From Brachybacterium huguangmaarense (GTDB lineage: Bacteria > Actinomycetota > Actinomycetes > Actinomycetales > Dermabacteraceae): DNA of 64,000 nt. Both the position numbers and the translations under genes were made by a program. This document shows positions 26,832 through 36,362 of this stretch, piece after piece. Where the stretch lies: the NCBI RefSeq assembly GCF_025725725.1, contig NZ_CP107020.1, positions 2,294,001 to 2,358,000 of the forward strand, in the 5' to 3' direction. The notes beneath the pieces were generated by a model that made no database searches, was not told the origin of the DNA, and was given only the letters and a program-made list of their open reading frames with translations. The number at the start of each line of letters is the position of its first letter. The first letter of the stretch is position 1.

Positions 26832-27581
26832 ATGCCCGCCCGTCGGCGCGACGCGTCCCGCCGCACGCCGCCCCTGATCGCGATCGGCCAGGTGGCCGTG
26901 CGGCCCCTGCTGCGGCTTGTCACCCGACGCCACTGGATCGGACTCGAGAACCTCCCCGCGACCGGCGGCGCGATCGTCGTGTGCAACCACCTGAGCGTCT
27001 ACGACCCCTTCGCGATCGGCAACGCGCTCCTGGACGCGCACGTGCCGCCGCGCTTCCTCGCCAAGGACTCCCTGTTCGAGGTGCCCGTCCTACGGGGGAT
27101 CATGCGGGCCACCGGCCAAATCCCCGTCCGGCGCGGCACCCGCCAGGCGGGCGACTCGGTCGCCGCCGCCGGGCGGGCCGTCGCCGCCGGCGAGATCGTG
27201 ACCGTCTTCCCGGAGGGCACGCTCACGCGCGACCCCGAGGACTGGCCCATGCGGGCGCGCCTCGGCGCGGCGCGCATCGCGCTCGCGACCGGCGCGCCCG
27301 TCATCCCCGCGGCGCTGTGGGGCACCCGCGCCGTCTGGCCGCGCGGGACCCATGCCCCGCGGCTGCTCCCGCGCCACGACGTGACCGTCGCCTTCGGCCC
27401 TGCGTTCACGGCATCGCAGCGGGATGATGAGACCGAGCACGAGGCCGCGATCCGCGTGACCACCCAGATCATGGGGCACATCGTGCCGATGGTCGGGGTG
27501 CTGCGCGGCCGGCGGCCCCCTGCCGTGCTGCACGACCCGCGCACCGACGCGTTCCGACCCGAGGAAGGGGCCCGGCGATGA
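26832..27581 (+). CDS. 1-acyl-sn-glycerol-3-phosphate acyltransferase (PlsC-like)
   Basis: A 249-aa acyltransferase of phospholipid synthesis. The catalytic NHLSVYD (HX4D) and the substrate motif FPEGTLTRD are both seen, with a hydrophobic N-terminal part suited to membrane association. It overlaps gpsA by 4 bp (ATGA at 27578-27581). The grouping with gpsA, which supplies glycerol-3-phosphate, is functionally sensible and conserved in actinobacteria. Confidence 0.88.
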   Translation: MPARRRDASRRTPPLIAIGQVAVRPLLRLVTRRHWIGLENLPATGGAIVVCNHLSVYDPFAIGNALLDAHVPPRFLAKDSLFEVPVLRGIMRATGQIPVRRGTRQAGDSVAAAGRAVAAGEIVTVFPEGTLTRDPEDWPMRARLGAARIALATGAPVIPAALWGTRAVWPRGTHAPRLLPRHDVTVAFGPAFTASQRDDETEHEAAIRVTTQIMGHIVPMVGVLRGRRPPAVLHDPRTDAFRPEEGARR

Positions 27582-28633
27582 CCGCCGCATCCGCATCGTC
27601 CGCATCCGGCCAGCCTCGTGCGACCCGGCGCCTCGCCGTGCTCGGCGCGGGGAGCTGGGGCACCACCTTCTCCCTCGTGCTCGCCCGGGCGGGGGCTGAG
27701 GTCGCCGTCTGGGCCCGGCGCGAGGAGGTCGCGCGCGAGATCCGCGAGCAGCATCGCAACCACGCCTACCTCGGCGACCGGAAGCTGCCGGACGCCATCA
27801 CCGCCGACTCGCGCGTCGAGGCGGTCCTGGAGGCGGTCGACGGCATCGTCCTGGCCGTGCCCGCCCAGTCCCTGCGCGAGAACCTCGAGGCGTGGAGGCG
27901 CGCGCCGGGGCTCGAGCACGGCCTGCCCGACGTGCCCGTGCTGTCCCTCATCAAGGGGATCGAACGGGGCACCGACCGCCGCATGAGCCAGGTCATCGTC
28001 GAGGCGGGCGGCATCGACCCCTCGCGCGTGGCCGTCCTCTCGGGCCCCAACCTCTCGGTCGAGATCGCGGCGGGGGAGCCGTGCGCGAGCGTCGTCGCCG
28101 CCCAGGACGAGAGGCTCGCTCGCGAGCTCGCCCACTGGTGCGCGGGCCCCGCCTTCCGCGCGTACACCTCGACCGACGTGATCGGCGTCGAGGTCGCGGG
28201 GGCGACCAAGAACGTCGTCGCGATCGGCGTGGGCGCGGCCGCCGGGCTCGGCTTCGGCGACAACGCCCGGGCGAGCCTCATCACGCGCGGCCTGGCCGAG
28301 ATCGCACGGCTGGGCGCCGCCGCGGGGGCCGACCCCGCGACCTTCTCGGGTCTCGCCGGCATGGGGGACCTCGTGGCCACGTGCGCCTCGCCGCTGTCGC
28401 GCAACTTCCGCCTCGGGCGAGCGCTCGGGGAGGGCATGGACGTGGCGCAGGCCGCGGCCGCCGTCGGCCAGACCGCCGAGGGTGTCGCGACCGCACGGGC
28501 CGTCGCCGACATCGCCGAGCGCCTCGGGATCGACATGCCGCTCACCCGCGGCGTGGTGGACGTCGTGGACCACGGACGGGACATCCGCGAGGCCACCGCG
28601 GCCCTGCTTGCACGGTCCGTCCGCCCCGAATGA
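27578..28633 (+). CDS. gpsA: Glycerol-3-phosphate dehydrogenase [NAD(P)+]
   Basis: A 351-aa enzyme that reduces dihydroxyacetone phosphate to sn-glycerol-3-phosphate for phospholipids. The N-terminal dinucleotide site is VLGAGSWGTTFSLVLARAG; SLIKGIERGT, VLSGPNLSVEIA and the catalytic-Lys helix GVEVAGATKNVVAIGVG match GpsA throughout. The start overlaps plsC and the stop is followed at 15 nt by ddl. Confidence 0.93.
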   Translation: MTAASASSASGQPRATRRLAVLGAGSWGTTFSLVLARAGAEVAVWARREEVAREIREQHRNHAYLGDRKLPDAITADSRVEAVLEAVDGIVLAVPAQSLRENLEAWRRAPGLEHGLPDVPVLSLIKGIERGTDRRMSQVIVEAGGIDPSRVAVLSGPNLSVEIAAGEPCASVVAAQDERLARELAHWCAGPAFRAYTSTDVIGVEVAGATKNVVAIGVGAAAGLGFGDNARASLITRGLAEIARLGAAAGADPATFSGLAGMGDLVATCASPLSRNFRLGRALGEGMDVAQAAAAVGQTAEGVATARAVADIAERLGIDMPLTRGVVDVVDHGRDIREATAALLARSVRPE

Positions 28634-28647
28634 CTACTGTGACCTGC

Positions 28648-29763
28648 ATGAGAGCCACCGTCGCCCTGCTCTTCGGAGGCCGCAGCGCCGAGCACGGCAT
28701 CTCGTGCGTGACCGCCGGCGGCTTCCTCGCCGCGATCGACCGGGACCGCTACGACGTCGTCGCCGTCGGCATCACGCGCGACGGCAGGCTCGTGCTCGCC
28801 TCGGACGACCCGGCGCACTGGCAGATCGAGGACGGCCAGGCGCCCGAGGTGCCCGCCGACGGCGACGAGGTGCTCCTGCCCGCGCGCGTGCACCGCCCGG
28901 GCCTGCGCAGCGAGCTGCGCGTCATCCGCGACGGCCGGGTCGAGCACCTCGCCGACATCGACGTGGTGCTGCCGCTCCTGCACGGCCCCTATGGTGAGGA
29001 CGGCACCGTGCAGGGCCTCCTGGACCTCTTCGACATCCCCTACGTGGGCAGCGGCGTGCTCGCCTCGGCCACGTGCATGGACAAGGCCGCGACCAAGGCG
29101 GCGCTGCGCACCGCCGGCATCCCGTGTGCGCGCGACGTCGTGGTGACCGAGGACGCCTGGGCCGCCGACGCCGCGGGCGTCGCCGAGCGCATCCGCCGCG
29201 ACCTCCAGCTGCCCTGGTTCGTCAAGCCCGCCCGCGCCGGCTCGAGCATCGGCGTGACGCGCGTGGCCGATCCCGCCGAGCTCGACCACGCCATGAAGAC
29301 CGCCTTCGCCGAGGACCCCAAGGTGCTCGTCGAGCAGGGCGTCGTGGGCCGCGAGGTCGAGTGCGGCGTGCTCCAGGGAGCACCCGGCGAGGGCGCCCGG
29401 ACCACCGCGCCCGGCGAGGTGCGCATCGGCGACGACCTCGACTTCTACGACTACGAGTCGAAGTACTTCGGCAAGGGCACCGTCGACATCGAGGTGCCCG
29501 CCCAGCTCACGGGCGAGCAGATCGCCGCGGTTCGTGCGATCGCCTCCCACGCCTTCGCGGCGCTCGGCCTCGAGGGGCTGGCCCGCGTCGACACCTTCGT
29601 GACCGCCGACGGGCAGGTGCTCGTCAACGAGGTCAACACGATGCCCGGCTTCACCCCGTTCTCGATGTTCCCCGTGCTGTGGGATCACATGGGGCTGTCC
29701 TACCCGGATCTCATCTCCGAGCTGATCGAGCTCGCGCGCACCCGGCGCATCGGTCTGCGCTGA
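28648..29763 (+). CDS. ddl: D-alanine--D-alanine ligase
   Basis: A 371-aa ATP-grasp ligase making D-Ala-D-Ala for peptidoglycan. Visible are LFGGRSAEHGISC (N-terminal), HGPYGEDGTVQGL, PWFVKPARAGSSIGV (ATP-grasp) and VNEVNTMPGFTPFSMFP (metal and substrate site). ATG 28648 is 7 nt after a TACTGT box (28635-28640), suggesting a leaderless start; ATG 28630, overlapping the gpsA stop as ATGA, is in frame and would add six residues. Both may be used: one from its own promoter, the other by coupling. Confidence 0.92.
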   Translation: MRATVALLFGGRSAEHGISCVTAGGFLAAIDRDRYDVVAVGITRDGRLVLASDDPAHWQIEDGQAPEVPADGDEVLLPARVHRPGLRSELRVIRDGRVEHLADIDVVLPLLHGPYGEDGTVQGLLDLFDIPYVGSGVLASATCMDKAATKAALRTAGIPCARDVVVTEDAWAADAAGVAERIRRDLQLPWFVKPARAGSSIGVTRVADPAELDHAMKTAFAEDPKVLVEQGVVGREVECGVLQGAPGEGARTTAPGEVRIGDDLDFYDYESKYFGKGTVDIEVPAQLTGEQIAAVRAIASHAFAALGLEGLARVDTFVTADGQVLVNEVNTMPGFTPFSMFPVLWDHMGLSYPDLISELIELARTRRIGLR

Positions 29764-29874
29764 CCGTGAGGCATCGGCGCCTGTCCATTCGATGCCCCGC
29801 CGCCGCGAGGGCGTGGCGTCTTCGATCCGGCCTCCGCTAGCCTCCTGGCACGATCGGCGACGCAAGGAGCAACG

Positions 29875-30843
29875 ATGTCGAACGTGCAGGCGGTCAAGGG
29901 CGCGCCCACCAGGCTCTCGGGCCTGCTCACGATGATGGCCGGCGTGCTGCTCATGACGAGCTGCTCGCTGGTCGCCGGCGGTGACGGCGGGCAGGAGCAG
30001 GGCTCGACGTCGGCCCCGGGAGGCTCCTCGGAGCCCTCGTCCGCCTCGGCGACGGAGGAGCCGAGTGATGGCGGCGCAACCTCCTCCGCGAGTGATGGCG
30101 GCGGCACGGCGGCGCCTGCATCGGTGGGCACTCGATGCGCGGAGAACGACGGATGGGCCGTCGTGGTCGCGCAGGGCGAGGTCGACTGCGCCACGGCGGC
30201 TTCCGTGATCGCCGACTACGAGGACACCGAGGACATCGCCCCCGGCGGCCGCCCGGCGAATCCCGAGAGCGTGCAGGGCTGGACGTGCGAACCGATCATC
30301 TTCGCCAAGATGGGGTTCGAGCCGGACACCTACACGTCCTGGTGCCAGAGCGGACAGCGCGCGATCATGACGATGGACGCGCGCACGGAGCTTCCGGCGA
30401 CGGGAACCATCCGCAAGCCCTCGGACTTCTCGCTGCACGGGCTGGGCGACAAGGAGGCCCACTGGGGCTTCATGAGCCCGAGCGGGTCCTGGTACTGCGG
30501 GCTCGTCGACAACCCCCGCCCGGAGGACGGCCTTCCCTCCGGCGCCCACTGCTTCGTGATCGACAGCACCGGCATCCCCGGCACCGATGTCGAGCAGCCT
30601 GGGGGCGGAGGCACGGCCACGGCCGTGAGCCTCGACGACACCGTGGCGACCGCTGAGCCGTACTACTCCGGCGATCTCGCTCTCGTGTTCGTCCTGGAGC
30701 AGACACCGGTCACCCTCGACTACGGCGAGGTGCTCTACGCCCGGGGCGGGGCGTGCACCATCGACCGTGAGGCGGGCGTGACCTGCACCTACGGCGGACG
30801 AGGCTTCACGGTCTCGACCCACCGGGGACTGAGCACCTCGTGA
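29875..30843 (+). CDS. Secreted lipoprotein of unknown function
   Basis: A 322-aa protein with a signal peptide and lipobox LMTSC, Cys30 being the lipidated residue. A Ser/Gly/Ala-rich linker (about 35-82), containing a repeated SDGG unit, leads to a Cys-containing extracellular domain with an aromatic-rich core (HWGFMSPSGSWYCGL). Cys residues in pairs suggest disulfides. AAGGAG precedes the ATG. No enzymatic motif is recognised; it is probably anchored on the outer face of the membrane. Confidence 0.78.
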   Translation: MSNVQAVKGAPTRLSGLLTMMAGVLLMTSCSLVAGGDGGQEQGSTSAPGGSSEPSSASATEEPSDGGATSSASDGGGTAAPASVGTRCAENDGWAVVVAQGEVDCATAASVIADYEDTEDIAPGGRPANPESVQGWTCEPIIFAKMGFEPDTYTSWCQSGQRAIMTMDARTELPATGTIRKPSDFSLHGLGDKEAHWGFMSPSGSWYCGLVDNPRPEDGLPSGAHCFVIDSTGIPGTDVEQPGGGGTATAVSLDDTVATAEPYYSGDLALVFVLEQTPVTLDYGEVLYARGGACTIDREAGVTCTYGGRGFTVSTHRGLSTS

Positions 30844-30893
30844 GCCGGCGCCCGGGTCGCGCGGCCGCGCCGCCGCCGTGAAAAGTCCGCTGC

Positions 30894-30921
30894 CGGACCG
30901 TGTCGGCGCGGGCACGGTCCG
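30894..30921. terminator. Bidirectional hairpin between convergent lipoprotein genes
   Basis: A perfect 9-bp stem (CGGACCGTG, 30894-30902, with CACGGTCCG, 30913-30921) and a 10-nt loop, between two genes that end toward each other. Confidence 0.55.
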
Positions 30922-30951
30922 CAGGCGGGATCATCCGCGGGGCACCAGTGC

Positions 30952-31452
30952 TCAGGCGACGTCGCCCGCGCCGACGCAGCGGTCGGTCGCGGGGATCTCC
31001 GAGATCAGCCGGGTCATGTCGAGCACGGCCGCCGAGGGCTGATCGGGCGCTGCGGCGCGCGGGACCGTCATGTCGACGGCGGGCGTGCGGCCGAACGTCG
31101 TGAAGGTGACCACGTCGTCCTTCTCCGAGACGAGCCAGTCGACCGTCGCGCCCCCGGCATCGGCGATCGTCGTGCACGGGTCCGTGGTCGGGCCCGGGGG
31201 CGTGACGCCGCAGCGCAGCACGATGGTGGCGTCGCCATCCCCCCATGCGACCGTGCCCTGGCTCGTCGTCTCGTGCCGCTTCTGGCCCAGCAGCTCCTCG
31301 GGCGCGTTGGCGACGAGCGGCGCGCATGCGGGGTCGGCGGCATCAGGACCGGCCGGGACGGTCACGGCGCCGCAGCCGGAGAGGCCGAACGCGGCCAGGA
31401 GGCACGCCGCGCCGGCCAGGACACGACGGGGCGGGGGAAGCGGCACGGGCAC
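30952..31452 (-). CDS. DUF3515 family lipoprotein
   Basis: A 166-aa putative lipoprotein with signal peptide and lipobox LSGC (Cys27). The mature part, CAPLVANAPEELLGQKR followed by WGDGDATIVLRCG, is characteristic of DUF3515, an actinobacterial family nearly always found next to thiL as here. A TACCCT box (31459-31464, minus strand) lies 6 nt before GTG 31452, which sets the start. Function unknown. Confidence 0.82.
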   Translation of the reverse strand: MPVPLPPPRRVLAGAACLLAAFGLSGCGAVTVPAGPDAADPACAPLVANAPEELLGQKRHETTSQGTVAWGDGDATIVLRCGVTPPGPTTDPCTTIADAGGATVDWLVSEKDDVVTFTTFGRTPAVDMTVPRAAAPDQPSAAVLDMTRLISEIPATDRCVGAGDVA

Positions 31453-31494
31453 CCCAGCAGGGTAGCGCGGGCACGGCTCTGGCACAGTGTCCCC

Positions 31495-32502
31495 ATGACC
31501 AACGAGCCGACGCCCGCCCCCGCGCCGATCGCCCATCTCTCCGAGTCCGGTCTGCTCGAACGCATCCTGCCCGCCCTGCCGAGCTCCGACGCCGTCGAGA
31601 TCGGCCCCGGCGACGACTCCGCCGTGGTCCGCCTGGCCTCCCCGCGGCTCGTCGTCAGCACCGACACCCTCACCGAGGGCCAGGACTTCCTGCTGCCCGC
31701 GACCCGGCCGGAGTGGATCGGGGCCAAGGCCGCCGTGCAGAACCTCGCCGACGTCGCCGCGATGGGGGCCCGGCCCACCGCCCTCGTTGTCGCGCTGAGC
31801 GCCCCCGGCACCGCCGACGTGACGACCCTCGAGGGCATCAGCCGCGGGCTCGCCGCGCGTGCCGGACGGGACGGCGCGGTCGTGGTGGGAGGCGATCTGG
31901 GCGCGGCGGACGCGCTCTCGCTCACCGTGACCGCCCTCGGCGCACTGGCCGAGGGCCACGCCCCGATCCTGCGCACGGGAGCACGGGCGGGCGACGTGCT
32001 CGCTGTGGGCTCGCCCCTGCTGGGACGCTCGGGGGCCGGTCTCGCCTGGATCCTCGCCGACCGGCACCACGAGGCCCTCGCGGCGGACGTCGTGGCCTGG
32101 CACAACGCGCCCGATCCGCGTCTCGAGCTGGGGTGGACAGCCGCCCGGCGCCCGGACGGCACGGCGCGTGCGAGCGCCATGATCGACGTGTCCGACGGCC
32201 TCGTGCGCGACGGCGGACGTCTCGCCCGGCGCAGCGGCGTGGTCATCGATCTGGACCGCGAGGCCCTCGCAGCCGACGTCCGCGCGCTCGTGGACCTCGC
32301 CGCACCGCTCGGCGCCGACCCGTGGAGCTGGGTGCTGCACGGCGGCGAGGAGCACGCGATGCTCGCGACCTTCCCCGCCGACGACGTGCCCGAGGGTTTC
32401 CGTCCGATCGGCGTCGTCCATCGTCCGGCGGCGGGGGAGGAGCCGTTCATACTGCTGGACGGCCGGACGGTCCCGGGTGAGGGCTTCGACCACTTCGCGT
32501 GA
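31495..32502 (+). CDS. thiL: Thiamine-monophosphate kinase
   Basis: A 335-aa PurM/ThiL-fold kinase that makes thiamine diphosphate. IGPGDDSAVVRL, STDTLTEGQDFL, KAAVQNLADVAAMGARPTAL and MIDVSDGLVRDGGRL cover the nucleotide and Mg sites. The ATG at 31495 is preceded by CACAGT at 6 nt, a possible leaderless promoter. It is divergent from the DUF3515 gene and convergent with kup. Confidence 0.93.
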   Translation: MTNEPTPAPAPIAHLSESGLLERILPALPSSDAVEIGPGDDSAVVRLASPRLVVSTDTLTEGQDFLLPATRPEWIGAKAAVQNLADVAAMGARPTALVVALSAPGTADVTTLEGISRGLAARAGRDGAVVVGGDLGAADALSLTVTALGALAEGHAPILRTGARAGDVLAVGSPLLGRSGAGLAWILADRHHEALAADVVAWHNAPDPRLELGWTAARRPDGTARASAMIDVSDGLVRDGGRLARRSGVVIDLDREALAADVRALVDLAAPLGADPWSWVLHGGEEHAMLATFPADDVPEGFRPIGVVHRPAAGEEPFILLDGRTVPGEGFDHFA

Positions 32503-32524
32503 GGGGCCGCTCGCGCGGTGGCCG

Positions 32525-32580
32525 CGCTGAGGCGGCGCCACCGCTGAGGCGGCGGCCGCGCTGAGGCGCCGGCCGCGGCT
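32525..32580. repeat. Short degenerate tandem repeat between thiL and kup
   Basis: Three copies of CGCTGAGGCG at 32525, 32542 and 32559 (period 17) plus a partial fourth ending in CGGCTCAG. It fills the gap between convergent genes and abuts the kup stop codon. Confidence 0.7.
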
Positions 32581-34703
32581 CAGAGCTCGGCCTCGGCCCC
32601 CATCACGATCGTCCGGGTGGGCGGCAGGTGCAGCACCTGGGTGCGGTTGGCCGAGAACTTCTCGAGGAAGCGGAACAGGCTCTTCTGCCAGTGCGGCATG
32701 CAGCGGTCGTCCCCGGGCTCGATCCTGAACACCGAGAGCATGTAGGTGGCCTCCTCGGGGTCGATGTCGAGCTCGCGGCACTTGCCGGCCGCGAGCCGCA
32801 GCGCCTTGGGCACGTCCTGGGAGTCGTTGAAGCCGACGCGGCACAGCACGTGCACGATCCCGTCGTCCTCGTCCCCGAGGTCGGACACCGAGATGCGCGC
32901 ATCGTGGCGCACATGGGGCACCCCGATGTTCTTGATGGTCACGATCACGACGTGCTCGTGCAGGACGTGGTTGAACTCGACATTGCTGCGCAGGGCCAGC
33001 GGCGTGGTCCGCACGTCGCCGTGCGGGTAGACGGCCAGACCGGGCACACGGGGCACGCCGAGCCGCTTGACCTCCGCGACGAAGTCCTCGATCGGCCCCT
33101 CCATCTCGGCCCGTCGCCCGAACATGATCTTCGAGCCGCGCTTCCAGGTGAGCATGACGGTCAGCGCGATCGCCGCGATCACGAGCGGGAGCCAGCCGCC
33201 CGAGGCGACCTTGACGACATTGGCGCCGAAGAGGGACAGCTCGAGGCCGCCCACGACGACGGCCATCAGGACCACCCGCCACAGCGCCCACTTCCACACC
33301 CGGTAGGCGAGCAGCAGGAACAGGGACAGCTCGAGCATGAGCGTGCCCGTCACCGACAGGCCGTAGGCCGAGGCCAGCCGCTCGGAGGACCGGAACGTCA
33401 GGACCAGGGCGAGCACGCCCACGAACAGGATCGCGTTGACGACGGGCACGTAGATCTGGCCGCCCACCTCGCGCGACGTCTGCATCACGCGCAGCCGCGG
33501 GAGGATCGAGGAGCGCGTGGCCTGGCGGGACACCGAGAACGCGCCCGAGATGACCGCCTGGGAGGCGATCACGGTCGCGCACGTCGCGAGCACCACGAGG
33601 GGGATGCGCGCCCACGGGGGCGCGAGGTGGAAGAACGGGTTGTCGACCGTCGAGGCGTCCCGCAGGATCATCGCGCCCTGGCCGTAGTAGTTGATCAGAA
33701 GGGCCGGGAGGATCAGGCAGAACCACGCGAACGCGATCGGACGACGTCCGAAGTGGCCCATGTCGGCGTACAGGGCCTCGGCGCCTGTGACCGCGAGGAC
33801 CACGGCGCCCATCGCGATGAACGCGACGACGGGACGGTCGAGGGCGAACGCGAACGCGTAGGTCGGCGAGACGGCGCGCAGGATCGACGGGTTCTCGAGG
33901 ATCCGCGGCAGCCCGAGCACGCCGATCACGACGAACCAGAGCACCATGATCGGGCCGAACGCGCGACCGATGACGCCGGTGCCCCAGCGCTGGACCAGGA
34001 ACAGCAGGGCGAGGACCGTCACGGCGGCCGGCACGACGTAGGCGGCGAGCGATGGATTGGCGACCTCGAGGCCCTCGAAGGCGCTGAGCACCGAGATGGC
34101 GGGGGTGATGAGCGAGTCGCCGTAGAAGAGGGAGGCGCCGATGATCGCGAGGATCATGCCGATCGCGGCCTGGCGCGAGCGGAGCCCGAGCTTGCGGCGC
34201 ACGAGGGCGGCGAGGGAGAGGATCCCGCCCTCGCCCTGGTTGTCGGCCCGCAGGATGACGCCCACGTAGGTGAACGACACGATCAGCATGAGGCACCACG
34301 TGACCATCGAGATGATGCCCAGCACGTCCTCCTCCGAGGGGCTGACCGCGTTGTGGTGCACGCTGAACACCGTCTGCAGCGCGTACAGCGGGCTCGTGCC
34401 GATGTCGCCGAAGACCACGCCGATCGCGCCGATCATGAGCGCCATGAGCGGGCGGCGCGCGCGGGGGCGCCCGTCGGGCCCGAGCACAGGGGTGTGGGAG
34501 TGCGTCTCGGCGGCCGGTTCGGGGGCGGCGGTCGAGCCGCTCGGAGGCGGTGCCGTGGAGCTCTCGGTGATCGCGGTGCCGTCGGGTGCGGGGGAGTGCC
34601 CCGCCGGGGCGGGTTCCGCGTCCTGGGTACCCGTCGCGGCGGGCTCGGTGTGGGGGTTGCCCGCCTCGTCGGACGGCGAGGGCGGGCGCAGGTTCTGTGC
34701 CAC
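32580..34703 (-). CDS. kup: KUP-family potassium uptake permease
   Basis: A 707-aa membrane protein. The signature IGVVFGDIGTSPLYALQTVF begins the first helix, followed by about 12 transmembrane helices (including RADNQGEGGILSL and the DMGHFGRRPIAFAW loop) and a C-terminal cytoplasmic domain of some 200 residues. The first 85 residues are an unusual Pro/Ala/Thr/Glu-rich, probably disordered extension. GTG start; TATA-like CATGAT upstream is weak. KUP proteins import K+ with H+; here a single gene without regulators beside it. Confidence 0.92.
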   Translation of the reverse strand: MAQNLRPPSPSDEAGNPHTEPAATGTQDAEPAPAGHSPAPDGTAITESSTAPPPSGSTAAPEPAAETHSHTPVLGPDGRPRARRPLMALMIGAIGVVFGDIGTSPLYALQTVFSVHHNAVSPSEEDVLGIISMVTWCLMLIVSFTYVGVILRADNQGEGGILSLAALVRRKLGLRSRQAAIGMILAIIGASLFYGDSLITPAISVLSAFEGLEVANPSLAAYVVPAAVTVLALLFLVQRWGTGVIGRAFGPIMVLWFVVIGVLGLPRILENPSILRAVSPTYAFAFALDRPVVAFIAMGAVVLAVTGAEALYADMGHFGRRPIAFAWFCLILPALLINYYGQGAMILRDASTVDNPFFHLAPPWARIPLVVLATCATVIASQAVISGAFSVSRQATRSSILPRLRVMQTSREVGGQIYVPVVNAILFVGVLALVLTFRSSERLASAYGLSVTGTLMLELSLFLLLAYRVWKWALWRVVLMAVVVGGLELSLFGANVVKVASGGWLPLVIAAIALTVMLTWKRGSKIMFGRRAEMEGPIEDFVAEVKRLGVPRVPGLAVYPHGDVRTTPLALRSNVEFNHVLHEHVVIVTIKNIGVPHVRHDARISVSDLGDEDDGIVHVLCRVGFNDSQDVPKALRLAAGKCRELDIDPEEATYMLSVFRIEPGDDRCMPHWQKSLFRFLEKFSANRTQVLHLPPTRTIVMGAEAEL

Positions 34704-34781
34704 GAACGGAGATCATGCCACCGCGGGATGCGTCTGGGTACTCCCGGGGTCCCTCTCGTCGTGCGAGCCCGCACACACCCG

Positions 34782-36191
34782 TCAGCCGGCCGGCATCTCC
34801 ACGTGCACGACCTTGACGCGTGTCATCTCATCCAGCAGCTCGGGGCCGTACCCGAAGCCGTCGCCGCTGTCGCCCCGGGGCTGCGCGGAGCCTCCCGGGG
34901 CTCCGCCGAAGACGTTGTTGACCTTGAGCGTGCCGACCGAGAGGTCCGCGAGCGCCTGCTGCGTGTGCGCGAGACGGCCCGTCAGGACCGTCGCCGCGAG
35001 GCCGTACCGTCCCTCGCCGGCGCGGCGCAGTCCCTCGGCGAAGCTCTCGACGATCTGCACCGGCGCGACGGGCCCGAAGGTCTCCTCGCGCATGACGGTC
35101 ATCTCCGCGGTGCAGTCCCGCAGCACGGTGGCCGGATAGGCCGCTCCGGGTCCCTCGGGGACGACCGCTCCCGTGAGCGCGACCGCGCCCGCCTCGAGGG
35201 CCTGCGTGACCTGCTCGTGGACCGCCCGCCGCAGCCGGCGGTCGACGAGGGGCGCCAGGGCGCCGTCCCGGTCCCGGCGCGCCGCCTCCTCGGTGAGAGC
35301 CGTGAGGAACGGTGCGGCGATGGCTTGATGGACGTAGATGCGTTCGACGGAGGTGCAGATCTGTCCGGCGTTGGCGAAGGCGCCGAGCGCGGCCTGCGCG
35401 GCCGCCCACGTCGGGTCGACGTCGTCGTCGATGACCAGGGGATCGTTGCCGCCGTTCTCGCGGACGACATGCGCTCCGGTTTCGGCGGCGGCTCGGGCGA
35501 TGGCGTGTCCGGTGGCGCTCGAGCCGACGTGGGCGATGACGTCGACGTCCGGGGACGAGCTGAGCGCACGTCCCACGTCGGGGCCGCCGACGAGCGTGGT
35601 CAGGACGCCCTCGGGCAGGACGCCGGCGAGCACCTCGCCGAGGCGTCGTCCCACATGCGGGCAGCGCTCGCTGGGCTTGTGGATGACCGTGTTGCCGGTG
35701 ACCAGAGCGGCTCCGAGGAGGCCGGCGGCGACCGCGATCGGATCGTTCCACGGGGTCAAGGCCACGACCAGGCCCCGCGGCTCGGGAACGGTCCAGTCGG
35801 CGGCGAGCACGCCTCCCCGCAGACTGTGCCCGCGATGCACGGGCCCCAGCTCGGCATACTGGCGCAGCGTGCCCACGCCTGCGCGCACGCCGCCGAGGGC
35901 GTCGTCGGCGAGCTTGCCCGTCTCCCGGGTCGTCAGCTCGGCGAGCTCCTCCGCGTGCTGCTCGACGGCGTCGGCCGCCTCGTGCAGCAGCGCTCCGCGT
36001 CGCTCGGGCTCGGTGCGCGACCAGGTGCGAGCGGAGCTCAGGGCGGCGGTGATCGCGGCGCGGACCTGTGCCGGAGCGGCGCAGGGGAGCGTCCCCACCG
36101 GCGTGCCGTCGCGGGGATCGACCACGGAGATGGTGGGGAGGGGATCGGCGTCGGTGCGGCCGTCGAGGGATCCGTTGCGGGCGTCGCTCAT
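34782..36191 (-). CDS. NAD(P)-dependent aldehyde dehydrogenase
   Basis: A 469-aa ALDH-superfamily enzyme. The catalytic Cys lies in NAGQICTSVERIYV and the general-base Glu in RENGGNDPLVI (the usual ELGGK is altered to ENGGN). VVALTPWNDP and the NNVFGG C-terminal motif also fit. AGGAG precedes the ATG at 36191. It diverges from an SDR gene, so the two might act on the same alcohol/aldehyde. Substrate unknown. Confidence 0.86.
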   Translation of the reverse strand: MSDARNGSLDGRTDADPLPTISVVDPRDGTPVGTLPCAAPAQVRAAITAALSSARTWSRTEPERRGALLHEAADAVEQHAEELAELTTRETGKLADDALGGVRAGVGTLRQYAELGPVHRGHSLRGGVLAADWTVPEPRGLVVALTPWNDPIAVAAGLLGAALVTGNTVIHKPSERCPHVGRRLGEVLAGVLPEGVLTTLVGGPDVGRALSSSPDVDVIAHVGSSATGHAIARAAAETGAHVVRENGGNDPLVIDDDVDPTWAAAQAALGAFANAGQICTSVERIYVHQAIAAPFLTALTEEAARRDRDGALAPLVDRRLRRAVHEQVTQALEAGAVALTGAVVPEGPGAAYPATVLRDCTAEMTVMREETFGPVAPVQIVESFAEGLRRAGEGRYGLAATVLTGRLAHTQQALADLSVGTLKVNNVFGGAPGGSAQPRGDSGDGFGYGPELLDEMTRVKVVHVEMPAG

Positions 36192-36362
36192 GATGCTCCT
36201 GTCGCGGAAGGGGTCATGGGTCCGTCGCGAGCGTATCCAACGGACCCACGCCGCGCTTACCGCCTGGCCCGGGTGGTCGCAGCCGGGGACGGCCGTCGAT
36301 ACGGTGGGGCGAGCAGAGCGGCGCCCGGACAGGACGGCGCCGGAGACGAGTGAGGACCATCC

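Noticed and set aside
32628-36353. A 1241-codon plus-strand open frame across kup and the aldehyde dehydrogenase
   Set aside because: It is antisense to two clearly homologous genes and its translation is His/Arg/Asp-rich without family motifs, as expected from GC-biased third positions.
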